From: JAEUQQ01 sp963697285
GTDB lineage: Bacteria > Acidobacteriota > Vicinamibacteria > Vicinamibacterales > JAFNAJ01
Assembly: GCA_963697285.1 (NCBI GenBank)
Contig: CAVONI010000002.1
Coordinates: 675,866-739,865, forward strand
DNA length: 64,000 nt
Reading direction: 5' to 3'
A model generated the notes under the pieces. That model saw nothing but the letters and a program-made list of their open reading frames with translations. It was not told the origin of the DNA and did no database searches. Position 1 is the stretch's first letter. Each line of letters begins with the position of its first letter. A program made the translations under genes and the position numbers. Below are positions 18,146 to 29,000 of the stretch, in pieces.

Positions 18146-19319
18146 TCAGGAGGCTACTGGCGCGCGGAGGCGGCGGTGGATGGTGCGGACGTTGATACCG
18201 AGCAGGCGGGCGGCCTGCTGTTTGTTGCCGCCGGACAGGCGCAGAGCCTCGTGGATCAGCAATTGCTCGACCTCGTCGAGCGGAACTCCGAGGGGGACCG
18301 ACACGACGGGGCGCATCCTGGCCGGGGGTGGCCGGCGCAGCCAGCACTGGCTGCGCCAGCCCGTCAGGCAGGTGACGGACCTCGATCGTCGAGTGCGAGG
18401 CCATCACGACGGCGTGCTCGATGGCGTGCTCCAGTTCGCGGACGTTGCCTGGCCAGGGATGGTGAATGAGCCTGGCCATCGCCGTCCGGCTGATCTGATC
18501 GACCTGCTTGCGATTGCGCTCCGCGTGCAAGCGCATGAAGTGTGAGGCCAGCAGCGGGATGTCCTCGACCCGATCGCGCAATGGCGGCAGCGTGATGGTG
18601 ATCACGTTGAGCCTGTAGAAAAGGTCGTCGCGGAACGCTCCCCTGGCCACTTCCAGGCTGAGGTCGGTGTTCGTCGCGGCGACGATGCGGGCGTCAGACC
18701 TGACGGTCCGAGTGCTTCCCAGGGGCTCGAAGGCTCCATCCTGCAACACGCGAAGCAGCTTGACCTGGACCGCAGGTGACAGGCCACCGACCTCGTCGAG
18801 AAACAACGTCCCGCGGTGTGCCACCGTGAATCGTCCATCGCGGCGGCCGACCGAGCCCGTGTACGCACCCCGTTCGCACCCGAACAACTCGGCCTCGAGC
18901 AGCGACTCCGGCAGCGCGCCGCAGTTCACCTTCACCAGGGAGTGATCGCGCCGGGAACTCGCCCGATGGATGGCCTCGGCGATCACTTCCTTGCCCGTGC
19001 CGCTCTCTCCGGTGATGAGGACGGTCGCCTGGCTCGACGCGACCTGCCGCACCATGTTCAGCACCCGCTGCATGGCCAGACTGTGGCCGATCACGGGCAA
19101 CCCGCCGAGCCCCGCCAGGGTGTGCGATTCGACGGTGGGCGCCACGCAGGTTTCGCGGTGCAGGTGCAGCCGCTGCGCCTGGTGCTTGATCGCACGAATG
19201 AGCGACCGCGCCTCGGCGCTCGCATGCGGACACGCCTCGAGCGACGACGCAAGCCGTTCAGAGTCGACGAGCAGCGCACCCAGGGGGTCGAGAAGGTCGC
19301 GGGCGACCTGGGGATCCAT
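18146..19319 (-). CDS. Sigma-54-dependent transcriptional activator, frame-broken before its HTH
   Basis: ATG at 19319 with GGAGG 7 bases upstream. Residues 1-75 are a helical N-terminus without a receiver domain. The AAA+ domain follows: Walker A GESGTGKE, sigma-54 contact loop GAYTGS (usual GAFTGA), FLDEVG, FYRLNVITITLPPLRDR, WPGNVRELEHAIEHAV. Near 18325, after LPDGLAQPVLAAPATPG, the frame must shift by one base; a CCCCC run sits exactly there. Only the shifted frame gives the Fis helix-turn-helix PLDEVEQLLIHEALRLSG, NKQQAARLLGINVRTIHRRL, ending at TGA 18146. It lies divergent from the decaheme cytochrome/porin genes, which have a sigma-54 promoter, and is their likely activator. Confidence 0.85.
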
Positions 19320-19396
19320 CAACGCACCTCCGCGGGGACCTCATCAAAGCCTGTGCCAGTGCTGTCGAGGTGCTTTCCTCCGCGATCTCCGCAAGC

Positions 19397-19505
19397 GCGA
19401 CACTTTGTCACGGATAGTAGCCGTAACCCTGGCGGAGACGCGCGCACACCCACGGAATACCGACAAGTCGTCGCGACCGGCATTGCAGGTGCGACTTCTT
19501 GTCGC
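19397..19505. promoter_or_regulatory. Three phased inverted repeats, putative activator sites (UAS)
   Basis: Three 15-bp copies of (G/C)CGAC-N5-GTC(G/A)C: GCGACACTTTGTCAC at 19397, CCGACAAGTCGTCGC at 19460, GCGACTTCTTGTCGC at 19491. Spacings are 63 and 31 bp, i.e. about six and three turns of the helix, so all three face the same side. The nearest is about 110 bp upstream of the -24/-12 promoter, a normal distance for sigma-54 activator sites. The rest of 19320-19719 holds nothing else recognisable. Confidence 0.6.
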
Positions 19506-19614
19506 CATCGGCGCCAGGCTCTGCGCACAGGCTGTCCTCCCTGGCCTCACGGCTGTGCCGTAAGCCACATATCCACAAACGGTTACCAGGTACCTGCTCG
19601 GTGTTCAGGCCTGG

Positions 19615-19630
19615 TGGCACTGTGATTGCG
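19615..19630 (+). promoter_or_regulatory. Sigma-54 (-24/-12) promoter of the decaheme cytochrome operon
   Basis: TGGCAC-TGTGA-TTGCG, with GG and GC separated by exactly 10 bp as sigma-54 requires. Predicted start of transcription is near 19641, leaving about 80 nt before the ATG at 19720. The gene for a sigma-54 activator is immediately divergent. Confidence 0.8.
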
Positions 19631-19719
19631 ACTCTGTGCACGCCCGGCCATGCCGGGCCGGAGGGTAGCGGCCGGCGCGGATGCCCCGCCACCTCTGTCA
19701 TTGATACGCGGAGGCTCTC

Positions 19720-20730
19720 ATGCCATCGGTACTCGGCGCGGCACTGGCCGTGGTCCTCATCCTTGGACCAGCCAACGCTCGCGCGCAATCGCCACCACCC
19801 ACGACGCCTGCCACGGCCGTCGGCGCAGACACCTGCGCGACGTGCCACGAAGACACGGTCAAGCAGTTCTCGCGATCGGCGCACGGCGCACTCGCCACGT
19901 TCGAGACGCGCACCCCGCACGGACAGTGCGAGGCCTGCCACGGCGCTGGCAGCCTTCACGCCGAGAGCGGCGACGCCGCGATGATCCGATCCTTTTCGGA
20001 TGCGTCGTCGGCCGATGCCAACCAGACGTGCCTCACCTGCCATCGGCACGATCACGCCATGGAGTGGGCCGGCAGTGCGCATGCGGCCAGCGGCGTGGGC
20101 TGCACGAACTGCCACACCATCCACCAGTCGCGCCAGGTTGCGCCCAGGCTCATGACCGCCGAGGGCATGGCGATCTCGCACGCCACGGCGCCGGCCTTCC
20201 AGGGCTCGCTCTCGAAGTCGCAACCCGAACTCTGCTACGACTGCCACAAGGAGCAGCGTGCGCAGTTCATGCAGTCGTCGCGTCACCCGGTGCCCGACGG
20301 TCGCATGACCTGCGCGAGTTGCCACGACCCCCACGGCACGAACCTCGGCGCGCTCAAGACCAGCGAGCGCCCGAACGACCTCTGCCTGTCGTGTCACGCC
20401 GCGAAGGCCGGGCCGTTCGTGTTCGAGCACGCGCCCGTGCAGGAGAGCTGCATGACCTGCCACAACCCTCACGGCACAGTCGCCAACAACCTGCTCAAGC
20501 AGAGCGAGCCGTTCCTCTGCCTGCAGTGCCACGAGATGCACTTCCACAGTGCCCGCATCTCGCCCACCATTCCCGCCGGTTTCGGTAACACCTACTCGAC
20601 GAACGCCAACGGGGCCACCGGATTCATGGGCGCTTTCAACACGAAGTGCTCGAATTGCCACAACAAGGTCCACGGGTCGGATCTGCCCTCGCAGGGCGTG
20701 ACCGGTCGTGGCAAAGCGCTCACGCGCTGA
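19720..20730 (+). CDS. Decaheme c-type cytochrome, DmsE/MtrA-like
   Basis: 336 residues with a signal peptide (to about residue 23, ANARAQS). Ten CXXCH motifs can be counted in order: CATCH, CEACH, CLTCH, CTNCH, CYDCH, CASCH, CLSCH, CMTCH, CLQCH, CSNCH. Length and heme number match the MtrA/DmsE/PioA family, which forms an electron wire through an outer-membrane porin. GGAGG stands 6 bases before the ATG. The next gene, 10 bp on, encodes the matching MtrB-like porin. Electron direction (reduction of an outside acceptor or oxidation of an outside donor) is not readable. Confidence 0.92.
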   Translation: MPSVLGAALAVVLILGPANARAQSPPPTTPATAVGADTCATCHEDTVKQFSRSAHGALATFETRTPHGQCEACHGAGSLHAESGDAAMIRSFSDASSADANQTCLTCHRHDHAMEWAGSAHAASGVGCTNCHTIHQSRQVAPRLMTAEGMAISHATAPAFQGSLSKSQPELCYDCHKEQRAQFMQSSRHPVPDGRMTCASCHDPHGTNLGALKTSERPNDLCLSCHAAKAGPFVFEHAPVQESCMTCHNPHGTVANNLLKQSEPFLCLQCHEMHFHSARISPTIPAGFGNTYSTNANGATGFMGAFNTKCSNCHNKVHGSDLPSQGVTGRGKALTR

Positions 20731-20740
20731 GGAGGACGTC

Positions 20741-22914
20741 ATGCGATCACGACTCCTGCTCGCCACGCTCGCTCTCGCTCTCGCGCCCGCCGTCGCGCTT
20801 GCGCAGACAGCGGCGAAGGCGACTCCACCCGTGCCCACCACACCCACCGTCGAAGGCAGCGTCGTGCTCGGCGGCATCGGCAATGACACCTCGGGATCGA
20901 TATTCCGCGTTGGCGAATACGACGTCCTGGCCGATCGCCCTGTCGTCGGCATCGACCTCTGGGGCGGCCAGAACGGCATCCGCTTCGACGTGCAGGCCTT
21001 CAACGGCGGCGACGCCAACGATCAGCAGTACAACGCGTCGGTCGACCTGAAGCGCATCGTCAAGGCGCATGTCAGCTACACGCGCTTCCTGCATCGCCTC
21101 GATCACGATCCGCTTTCCTACATGGACTCGGTGTCGAATATCGGCGGCACGTTCGCCGTGCGGCACACCGACACCGATCCCGACGCGCAGCACCAGTCGG
21201 CGGTCGGCGAGCTCAATGCGCGGGTCGACGTCTCGTTGCCGACCACGATCCCGGTGAAGTTCTTCGTGGCGCATCGCATGCAGACGCGTGACGGGAACCA
21301 CCAGATCATGACGACGAGCCACTGCGCCACGTGTCACACCGTGTCGTTCACGCGGAGGCTCGACGAGCAGACGCGCGACCTCATCGCGGGCGCGATGGTG
21401 CAGGCGAAGGCATTGACGGTCGACTACCGGTTCGAAGCGAGGACGTTCAAGGACGACTCGCCCGACCCCGTGATGCAGTACGACAACGCCATCCACCCGG
21501 CGTCGCTGCTCGACGTGTTCCTGAACAGGGTGCAATACGACGATGGCGCTGGCTTGCTGCCCGTGGGCACGGTGCCCGGCATGACGAAGCGGCTGCACTC
21601 GCTGCGCGCCGCCCTCTCGCTGCCGCGCGATGCGTCGCTGGTCGGCATCCTCACGAAGTCGAACACGCGGAACGACAGCACGCGCCTCGAGATCGACTAC
21701 TCGGGAATCAGCGGACGCCTCGTCGTTCCCGTGTCGTCGCGGATGACGTTCCGCGCCGACGTGCGCCGCTACGACATCGAGTCCGACGACGCGTTCGTCG
21801 ACGTCGTCGAGCTCACGGCGCCTGCAGGGCCGTCGGCCGGCCTGACCTACCGCCAGGCGTTCCCCTCCATGGGCGAACAGGACTTCGTCAGGCAATCGAG
21901 CCTGTCGCGATCTCCGACCGAGATGAATGCCGAGCTGAGCATGCGCCTCGCGAAGAGGTCGTTCCTGCGCGCGGGGTACACGTTCGAAAGTGTCGAACGC
22001 GACAATTTCGACGTCGAGAAGACGACCACCGACACGCTGTACCTGGCTGGCCGGAGCACCTTTGGCAAGAAGGCGGCCTGGCGCTACCGCTTCGAGCAGA
22101 ACTTCGTGAGCGACCCGTTCATGTACGAACACGCGGCGACGCCCGCCGTCCTCCAGCCGTACATGAGTCCCGGCAACGTGCCATTCACCGGGCTGCAGTA
22201 CTTCGAGATGTACGACAGCCGCAGCTCGAACCTGACGGCGTTCCCGACGAGCTCCACGAAGGTCGAGAACACGTTCACCTGGACGCCCAACGCGCGCGCG
22301 TCGATCACCGGACACTACCGCTTCCGCAGCGCCAGCAACGACGAGCTGCAACTCGGCGACTGGAGCCGCACCGTGCACGCGCCCGGGGTGGATGTCTGGT
22401 TCGCACCCGGTGAGCGATGGACGCTCGCCGCCGGGTATCCTACCAGCGCGAGCGACTGGAGACGGTGTTCTCCACGCTCGCCTTCGTTGGTTGAGCGGCC
22501 GGAATCACCGGGGGCCAGTTTGGCTCCCTCGACGACGCCGCCGCGTATGAGAGCAATGTTCACTCGGGTTGGATCGGCCTTCAGATCTATCCCTCGTCTC
22601 GACTCGAAGTCTTCGGATCGGCCACCTGGAACGCGGCCGATGCCACGATTGCCGACTTCAGCTACGACGCCGGGGCGCTGACCTCGGTGCTCGTGGGCCT
22701 CGACTACCCCCTGCAGTCGCAATCGATGGCGGGCTTCTCGGATCTCGATTTCCGTGAGGTGGCCGTCAGTGCCGGGATCAACTACCGCGTGACCAACCAC
22801 GCGATCTTCACGTCGACGATCAGCCTCAACGACCTCGACGACAAGGCACCCTACCTCGTCGATGCCAGCGGCAAATACGTCAACGTGTTCGCCGGGGTGC
22901 GCTGGCTGTTCTGA
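20741..22914 (+). pseudogene. MtrB/PioB-family outer-membrane porin, frameshift and in-frame stop
   Basis: Signal peptide MRSRLLLATLALALAPAVAL, then a long beta-barrel-like sequence of alternating polar and hydrophobic strands. It contains HCATCH near residue 195, a Cys pair as found in MtrB-type porins. The frame runs to about 22436 (ERWTLAAGY); the homologous reading then continues one frame back (YQRERLETVFSTLAFVG), meets TGA at 22492-22494 and goes on as AAGITGGQFGSLDD to the barrel end VNVFAGVRWLF at 22914. So one base appears missing and a Trp codon (TGG) is probably TGA. It may be true decay or sequence error. Function if intact: sheath for the decaheme wire. Confidence 0.8.
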
Positions 22915-23039
22915 GCGCGGCCAGCCGGCGGCCACGAGACCTCTCTCGTGGTCGCCGGCACCGGTCTTCGCACTCCCCCTTCGCCCTCACCGCTCACCTC
23001 GTCGTGCCGGGCCATGGGGCGGCCACCCCGTTGGCGCGA

Positions 23040-23045
23040 TAGACT
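23040..23045 (+). promoter_or_regulatory. -10-like TAGACT, 6 nt before the TamB-Omp85 gene (leaderless candidate)
   Basis: TAGACT, then GCTTGG, then GTG at 23052. No SD otherwise. The gap 22915-23051 shows only this element. Confidence 0.45.
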
Positions 23046-23051
23046 GCTTGG

Positions 23052-26000
23052 GTGAAGTTCAGGCGCGCGGTTATTGCCGCGCTCTTCGCCCTCGCGACGC
23101 TCACGGTGATGCTCCACCTGCCATGGGTGAGCAGCTGGCTGGTACGCACGGCGATCGACCGGGTCGAAGGCCCACTCGGTCTCGACATCGAGACCAGCGG
23201 CGTCAGCGCGTGGCCCATGGGCCTGAGCGCCACGCTGCGCGATGTCCGCATCCGCGCGATCGCTGACGCGGAACCCTTCCTCTCGGCCGACTCCCTCACG
23301 ATCGATCTGCCGTTGGCGGCCATCAGGAACCGGTCACGGATTGGGCACATCTCGCTTGCGCGTCCCCGCATCGACGTCGACGGGTTGACGCGCTGGATCG
23401 ACAGTCGCCCCCCGTCGAAGACGCCAAACCCGACCGTCCCGCGGATCGACAGCCTGACGCTCACCGACGCGACGCTGTCGTCGGAACGACTGGCCTTCAC
23501 GATTCCAGGCATGACGCTGACCATGGCATCGACCATGGCAACACCGCTTGGAGGCGCCATCGCCGCATCCAACGCAACGCTCCGGGTCGGGAACGTCGTC
23601 TTCGACCAGCTCGCGATCGACGGGGCACTGCGCTACGACGGCGCGGTCGTGATCGAGCGCGCCCGCCTCACGTCGCACGAGACGAGACTCGACGTCGCGG
23701 GCCGCATCGGGATGCGCGAGGGCGACCGGCAGATGGCTCTCACGGTCGGCGGCACCGTGGCACCACTTGGCCGCATCCTCGAGCCCTATCTCGCCCACCC
23801 GCGCATCGACGGAACCGTCAGGCTCGACGGCCGTGTCGACGGCACGTTTCTATCCCCTCGCCTGACCGCAACGCTCCGGAGTGGCGACCTGACGATGGAC
23901 GACGACCCGGCGGGCGACGTCACGACGCGCCTGGTGCTCTCGCGGCAGCGTCTCGACATCCACGACGTGGCCTGGGAGCGCCTCCTCGGCGGACGCGCCA
24001 CGGGCCGAGCGGCGTTCGACTTCAACGACGCCCTCGACTCGGCCATCCACGTCGATGTCGAAGGTGTCGCAACCGCGCCCGTCCTCGCCATGGTCGATCC
24101 GGCGTGGCCGTCGATCCGGTCGCGCGCGACGGGCGCGGTGCGCATCGAGGGTCCGCTCGCCAAGGGGCGCCGACCCCACGTGACGGCAGACATGACGCTG
24201 GCTCGTGCCGACGCGTCGCCGCTCGCAAGCGCGGGCCGGGTGGCGGTCACGCTCGATCCCCGCCGTTGGACGACGTCGGTGCGCGACCTGGTGATCGGCC
24301 AGGTCGCCTTGCAGGGCGACCTTGCGGGAGACCGTCCCGCCGACACCGAGGCGCCGTTCGCGACGTCGACGTTCACGGGGCAGGTCACGGCCTCGGCCGC
24401 CGATCCCGACGATGCGCTGGCGTTGCTGCACGCGCTCGACATCGTCGACATGGATTTCTCGGAGTACACGCTCGGGGGTGCGCTCACCGGATCGGCGACA
24501 CTGTCGGGGACGCTCCGTTCCCGGATCCTGGAAGCCGTCGTCGATGTGCCGGCACTGACGGCGCACGGTGGACTCACCGGGACGCTGCACGCGACCGCGA
24601 CGATTGATCCCAGGTCGATCGCACTGCACGACGGACGCGCGGTGCTCGGCGACACGACGGCGACCATGCGCGGGCGCGTCGACCTGGTCGCACGGCGCCT
24701 GGCGCTCGACACCACCGTCGATGCGCGGTCTACCGACGCCGTCGTCCGCCTGTTCGACCTCCCGCGGCAACTCACACCCGTGGGAGCGTTCACGGCCACG
24801 GGTCAGCTCACCGGGTCGCCTGACCTCCCGCGCATTGACGCGGCCGTCGCCGGATCCGACCTGGTGCTGGCCGGACAGGCGCCAGCCGCCGCGTCCGGCA
24901 CGATCGGATGGGACGGCACCACCCTCACCTGCCGCCCCTGCACGCTGACGCGCAAGGCGTCGACGTTCGACGTCGCCGGCGAGTGGAACACCATCGACCG
25001 GCGAGTGGCTGTGCGTGGCACGCTCGCCGACTGGAGAGTCGATCCCGTCACGTGGCCTGCCGCGACGACGGGCGACGCCAGCACGACCTACCCGGTGCAC
25101 GGCGTGGCCTCTGGGACCTTCGACGTGCTTGGCGTGCCCGATGCCCTGTCGGGATCGGCGCACCTGGCCCTGCGCGACACGCAGTGGAGCACGACACGTC
25201 CGGGAACGGTCGACGTGACCGCGACCTTGGCGCACGGCGAGGTCGACGTCACGCTTGCGGCGCCAGACCTCTCGGTCACCGGACACGCCGTGATCGACCA
25301 GGCGTCGCCCTACGCGTTCGAGGCAACGGCCGATCTCGCGGGTGCCGACCTGGCAACGCTCGTGTCGCGGCTGGCTCTCGACGCGCGCGGCACGCTCGGT
25401 CGTGTCACCGGATCGCTGTCGGCCTCGGGACAGCTCGCGAATCGCGACAGCGTCGTCGGCACGGTGTCGTTGTCGGCGTTCGACGGCACGTGGCGTGACC
25501 TGCCGCTTCGTCTCGAGCGTCCCTCGTCGTTCGCGTGGTCGACCCGCGCGCTGACGACGCACAACGTTGCCCTGTCGCTGGCCGACGTGCGGCTCGACGT
25601 AGATGGCGAATTGTCGTCGCGGGGTGAGGCGCGCGGGGTAACGGCAGCCATGTCGGGCCGCGCGGAGCAGATCGCCCGGATCCTCGCGGCGCTCGAGATC
25701 GCGGTCCCGGCGATGGAGGGCACTGTTGACGCGCGCCTGGCGTTCACCGGGTCGCCCGACGCGCCTTCGATCGACGGACACTTCGTCATCGCGGACGGTG
25801 TCGTCACCTGGCCCGACCTCCCCCCGGTCCGCGGGATTACCGCTGACGTCCGCATCGGCGACGGCGTCGCGACGCTGACGTCGGCGCGGGCCCAGGCACA
25901 GGACGCGACGATCGACGCGCATGGGCGGGCACCGGTGAGGATGTTCGCGCCCTTCCTGCCTGGCGCGCTTGCGGCGCGTCTTCCCGCGTCGACGAGCGCC

Positions 26001-29000
26001 GTGGCGTCGCTCGAGACGACGCTGACCAACCTGTCACACGTGACGGCCCTGGCATACCTGGGCGAGCGCGTGCCCGGACTGTGGCGAGGCGGCGTCGATG
26101 CCGCGGCGTCGCTCACGGCGACGCGACTGTCACCAGACGCCGTGGACGGCACCGTCCGCATGACGCGGGCCACGCTCGCGTCTGGCGACCTGTCGGTGGA
26201 ACAGACCGCACCGGGACTCGCGCGCATCGCGCGCGGGACGCTCGTGCTCGAGCCCTGGCACTTCCTGGGAAGCGGCACCGACATCACCGTGTCGGGTTCG
26301 GCGAACCTTGCAGAGGTAACCTATCCGTATGCGTTCTCGCTCGACGGCACGCTCGACATGCGCCTGCTCGGGACGATCCTGCCGGGACGCGTGAACGGCG
26401 CGTTGCGGTCAGCCCTCAGGGTAGAGGGGTCGACGAAGGATCTCGACGTGCTGGGACGCGTGGAGGTGAACGACGCGAACTGGATTGCACGCGACCTCGG
26501 CCTCGCCATCACCGGCCTCAGCGGTCCGCTCGTGCTCGACCGGAATCGCCTCACGGTCGACAACGTCACCGCGCGGGTCAACGGTGGCGCGGTCTCGATC
26601 AGCGGTGCCTTGTCGACGGCCCGCAACGGGGCGCCATCCGAGGTCGTCTTCAAGGGCAGCGGTATCGCGCTCGACGTCCCGGCCGGCGTGGTGAGCGAGC
26701 TGAGCGGCGAGATTCGCGCCACGAGCCCGGGCCCACGCGGCCTCACGTACGGCCTTGCGGGCGACGTCTTCGTGCAGCCCGGCATCGTGCGCTCGTCGCT
26801 GCGCCAACTGGCGCTCTCGGCGATCGCCCTCACGTCGCCAGGCACTGCGGCCTCGAACCTCAGCGATGTCATGAGCGAGATCGGGCTCGACGTCCGCATC
26901 CGCACCCTCGACAACCTGGTCGCCGACAGCAACGAGTTGAAGCTCTCGGTGGCCGGCGACGTCACGGTGACCGGAACGCTCGCGGTGCCCGGCATGAAGG
27001 GCGCGCTGACCGCGACCGACGAGGGCGAGTTGTTCTTCGGGGGGAAACTCTACACCGTGCGGTCGGGAAGCATCGATTTCGTCAACCCAAACGAGATCGA
27101 CCCACGGCTCAATATCGTCGCCGACACGCGTGTCGCCGGATACGACGTGACGATGCAGTTGCTCGGCCCGCCGACCGACATCACCACGAGGCTGACATCA
27201 GACCCCCCACTGAGCGAGGGCGACCTCGCATCGCTGCTGGCCACTGGACGGACGCTCGACGAGCGCGCAGGTGTCACCGAAGAGCAAGCGAAGACCCAGT
27301 TGCTCTCGGCGGTGTCGAGCGAATACCTCGGCGTCGTCGGGCGTTGGTTCGGCCTCGACACCGTGAGGATCGAGCAGAACGTCGACCTGTCGGCGACGGA
27401 CATCGACCCGGTGGCGCGGCTGAACGTCGCGAAGTCGTTCGGGCAGCGGCTCGACGTGCTGTATTCGCAGAGCCTGAGCGAGAGCGGCGACACGGCCTGG
27501 GTGCTCACGTATCACACCGGGTGGAGACGCCTCGACGTGCGCGCGACGATCGAAACACTGCAGAACGAGGTCCTCGAGGTCAGGCAGGAACTGACGTTCG
27601 GCGGAGGCGCAAAGCCGCGACCGCAGCGGCGTCGGACCGACACGCGTCCCCGCGTGGCCGACATCACGTTCTCGGGGCTCGACGCGAACGACGAGCGTGA
27701 TGCCCGCAAGCAGATGAAGCTCGACGTCGGTGACCGGTTCGACGTCTACACCTGGCGGCGCGACCAGGAACGCATCGGCGCGATGTTCCGCCAGCGCGAC
27801 CGACAGCGCGTCACCGTTGCCTCGTATCGGCGCGACGTTGGCCGGCCAGACCAGGTCGCCATCGACTACGTCGTCGACGCCGGGCCCGTCACCACGCTGA
27901 CGGTGACAGGCGCCACGCTTTCTGATCGGGCGATGGACGACATGCGCGCCGCGTGGTCGCGTGTCGGCATCGACGACTTCCTCGTGGACGAGTGGCGGGA
28001 GGTCGCGACCGAGGATCTGATCGTGCAGGGCTACGTCCAGCCACGCATCACCACCGAGATCACGACGCCGGGCAACCCCTGGATCCGCCGCGACGCCCGC
28101 ATCGTGATCGACCCGGGTCAGCGCGTGGCCGCGCGCGAGATCGAGTTCACGGGCAACGCGCTGATCCCAGACGAGCCACTCCGACAGGTGGTCGAGCACG
28201 CCCGGATCGACCCGCGCGTCTGGGTGCGCCCGTCGCTCCTCGTGGCGCCGATTCGCGCGCGATATGCATCGCTCGGCCATCTCGAGGTCACGGTGCGCAC
28301 CGGTGACGTGCGTGTCGAGGGCGATCGCGCCGTGCTGCCGGTGACGATCAGCGAGGGACGGCAGTACCTGGTGGGCGCGCTGTTGATCACCGGTGAGCAC
28401 GCGGTCACCGAGGACGCGATCTCCGCGGCCCTGGGGCTCGAGGTGGGGGCCGTGTACCTGCCGGTCTTTGCCCAGCGCGGTGCCGACCGCGTCGCGGAGC
28501 TGTACCGGCGCGAGGCGTTTCCCGACGCGCTCGTGAGCTTCAACGCGACCATCACTCCGGCGACGGCGACCGCAGACGTTCACGTCACGATCAACGAAGG
28601 CGCGCGTCATGTGCTGGCCGAGATGACCGTGAGCGGCGACACCATCACGTCGCCATCGCTGTTCAGGCACGTTGCGGCACTGCCCCTCGACAAGCCGCTC
28701 GCCAACCGCGCCGTCGAGGATGCGCAGAAGCGCCTGTACAACACGGGGATTTTCAGCAGCGTGACGCCGGAGATCGAGTCCATTGGTGCGCCCGACGCGA
28801 ACGGCGTCCAGCCGGTGCGCGTGGTGTTCGCGGTCGAGGAAGTGCCGCGGTACAGGCTGCGATACGGCCTGCAGGCGACGACGAACGTCCTGTCGGAGAA
28901 CGGCTTCACGTCGCGCGATGTCCAACCAGGTGCATCGCTCGACCTGCGGAGGTCGAACCTGTTCGGGAGGGGGATCTTCGCGGGCGTTGGCGCGTCGGGA

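Noticed and set aside
22492..22494. TGA in the MtrB-like gene as a second selenocysteine codon
   Set aside because: It lies in a beta-barrel strand where Trp fits, not at a redox Cys, and the gene has a frame break nearby. A lesion or error is simpler.
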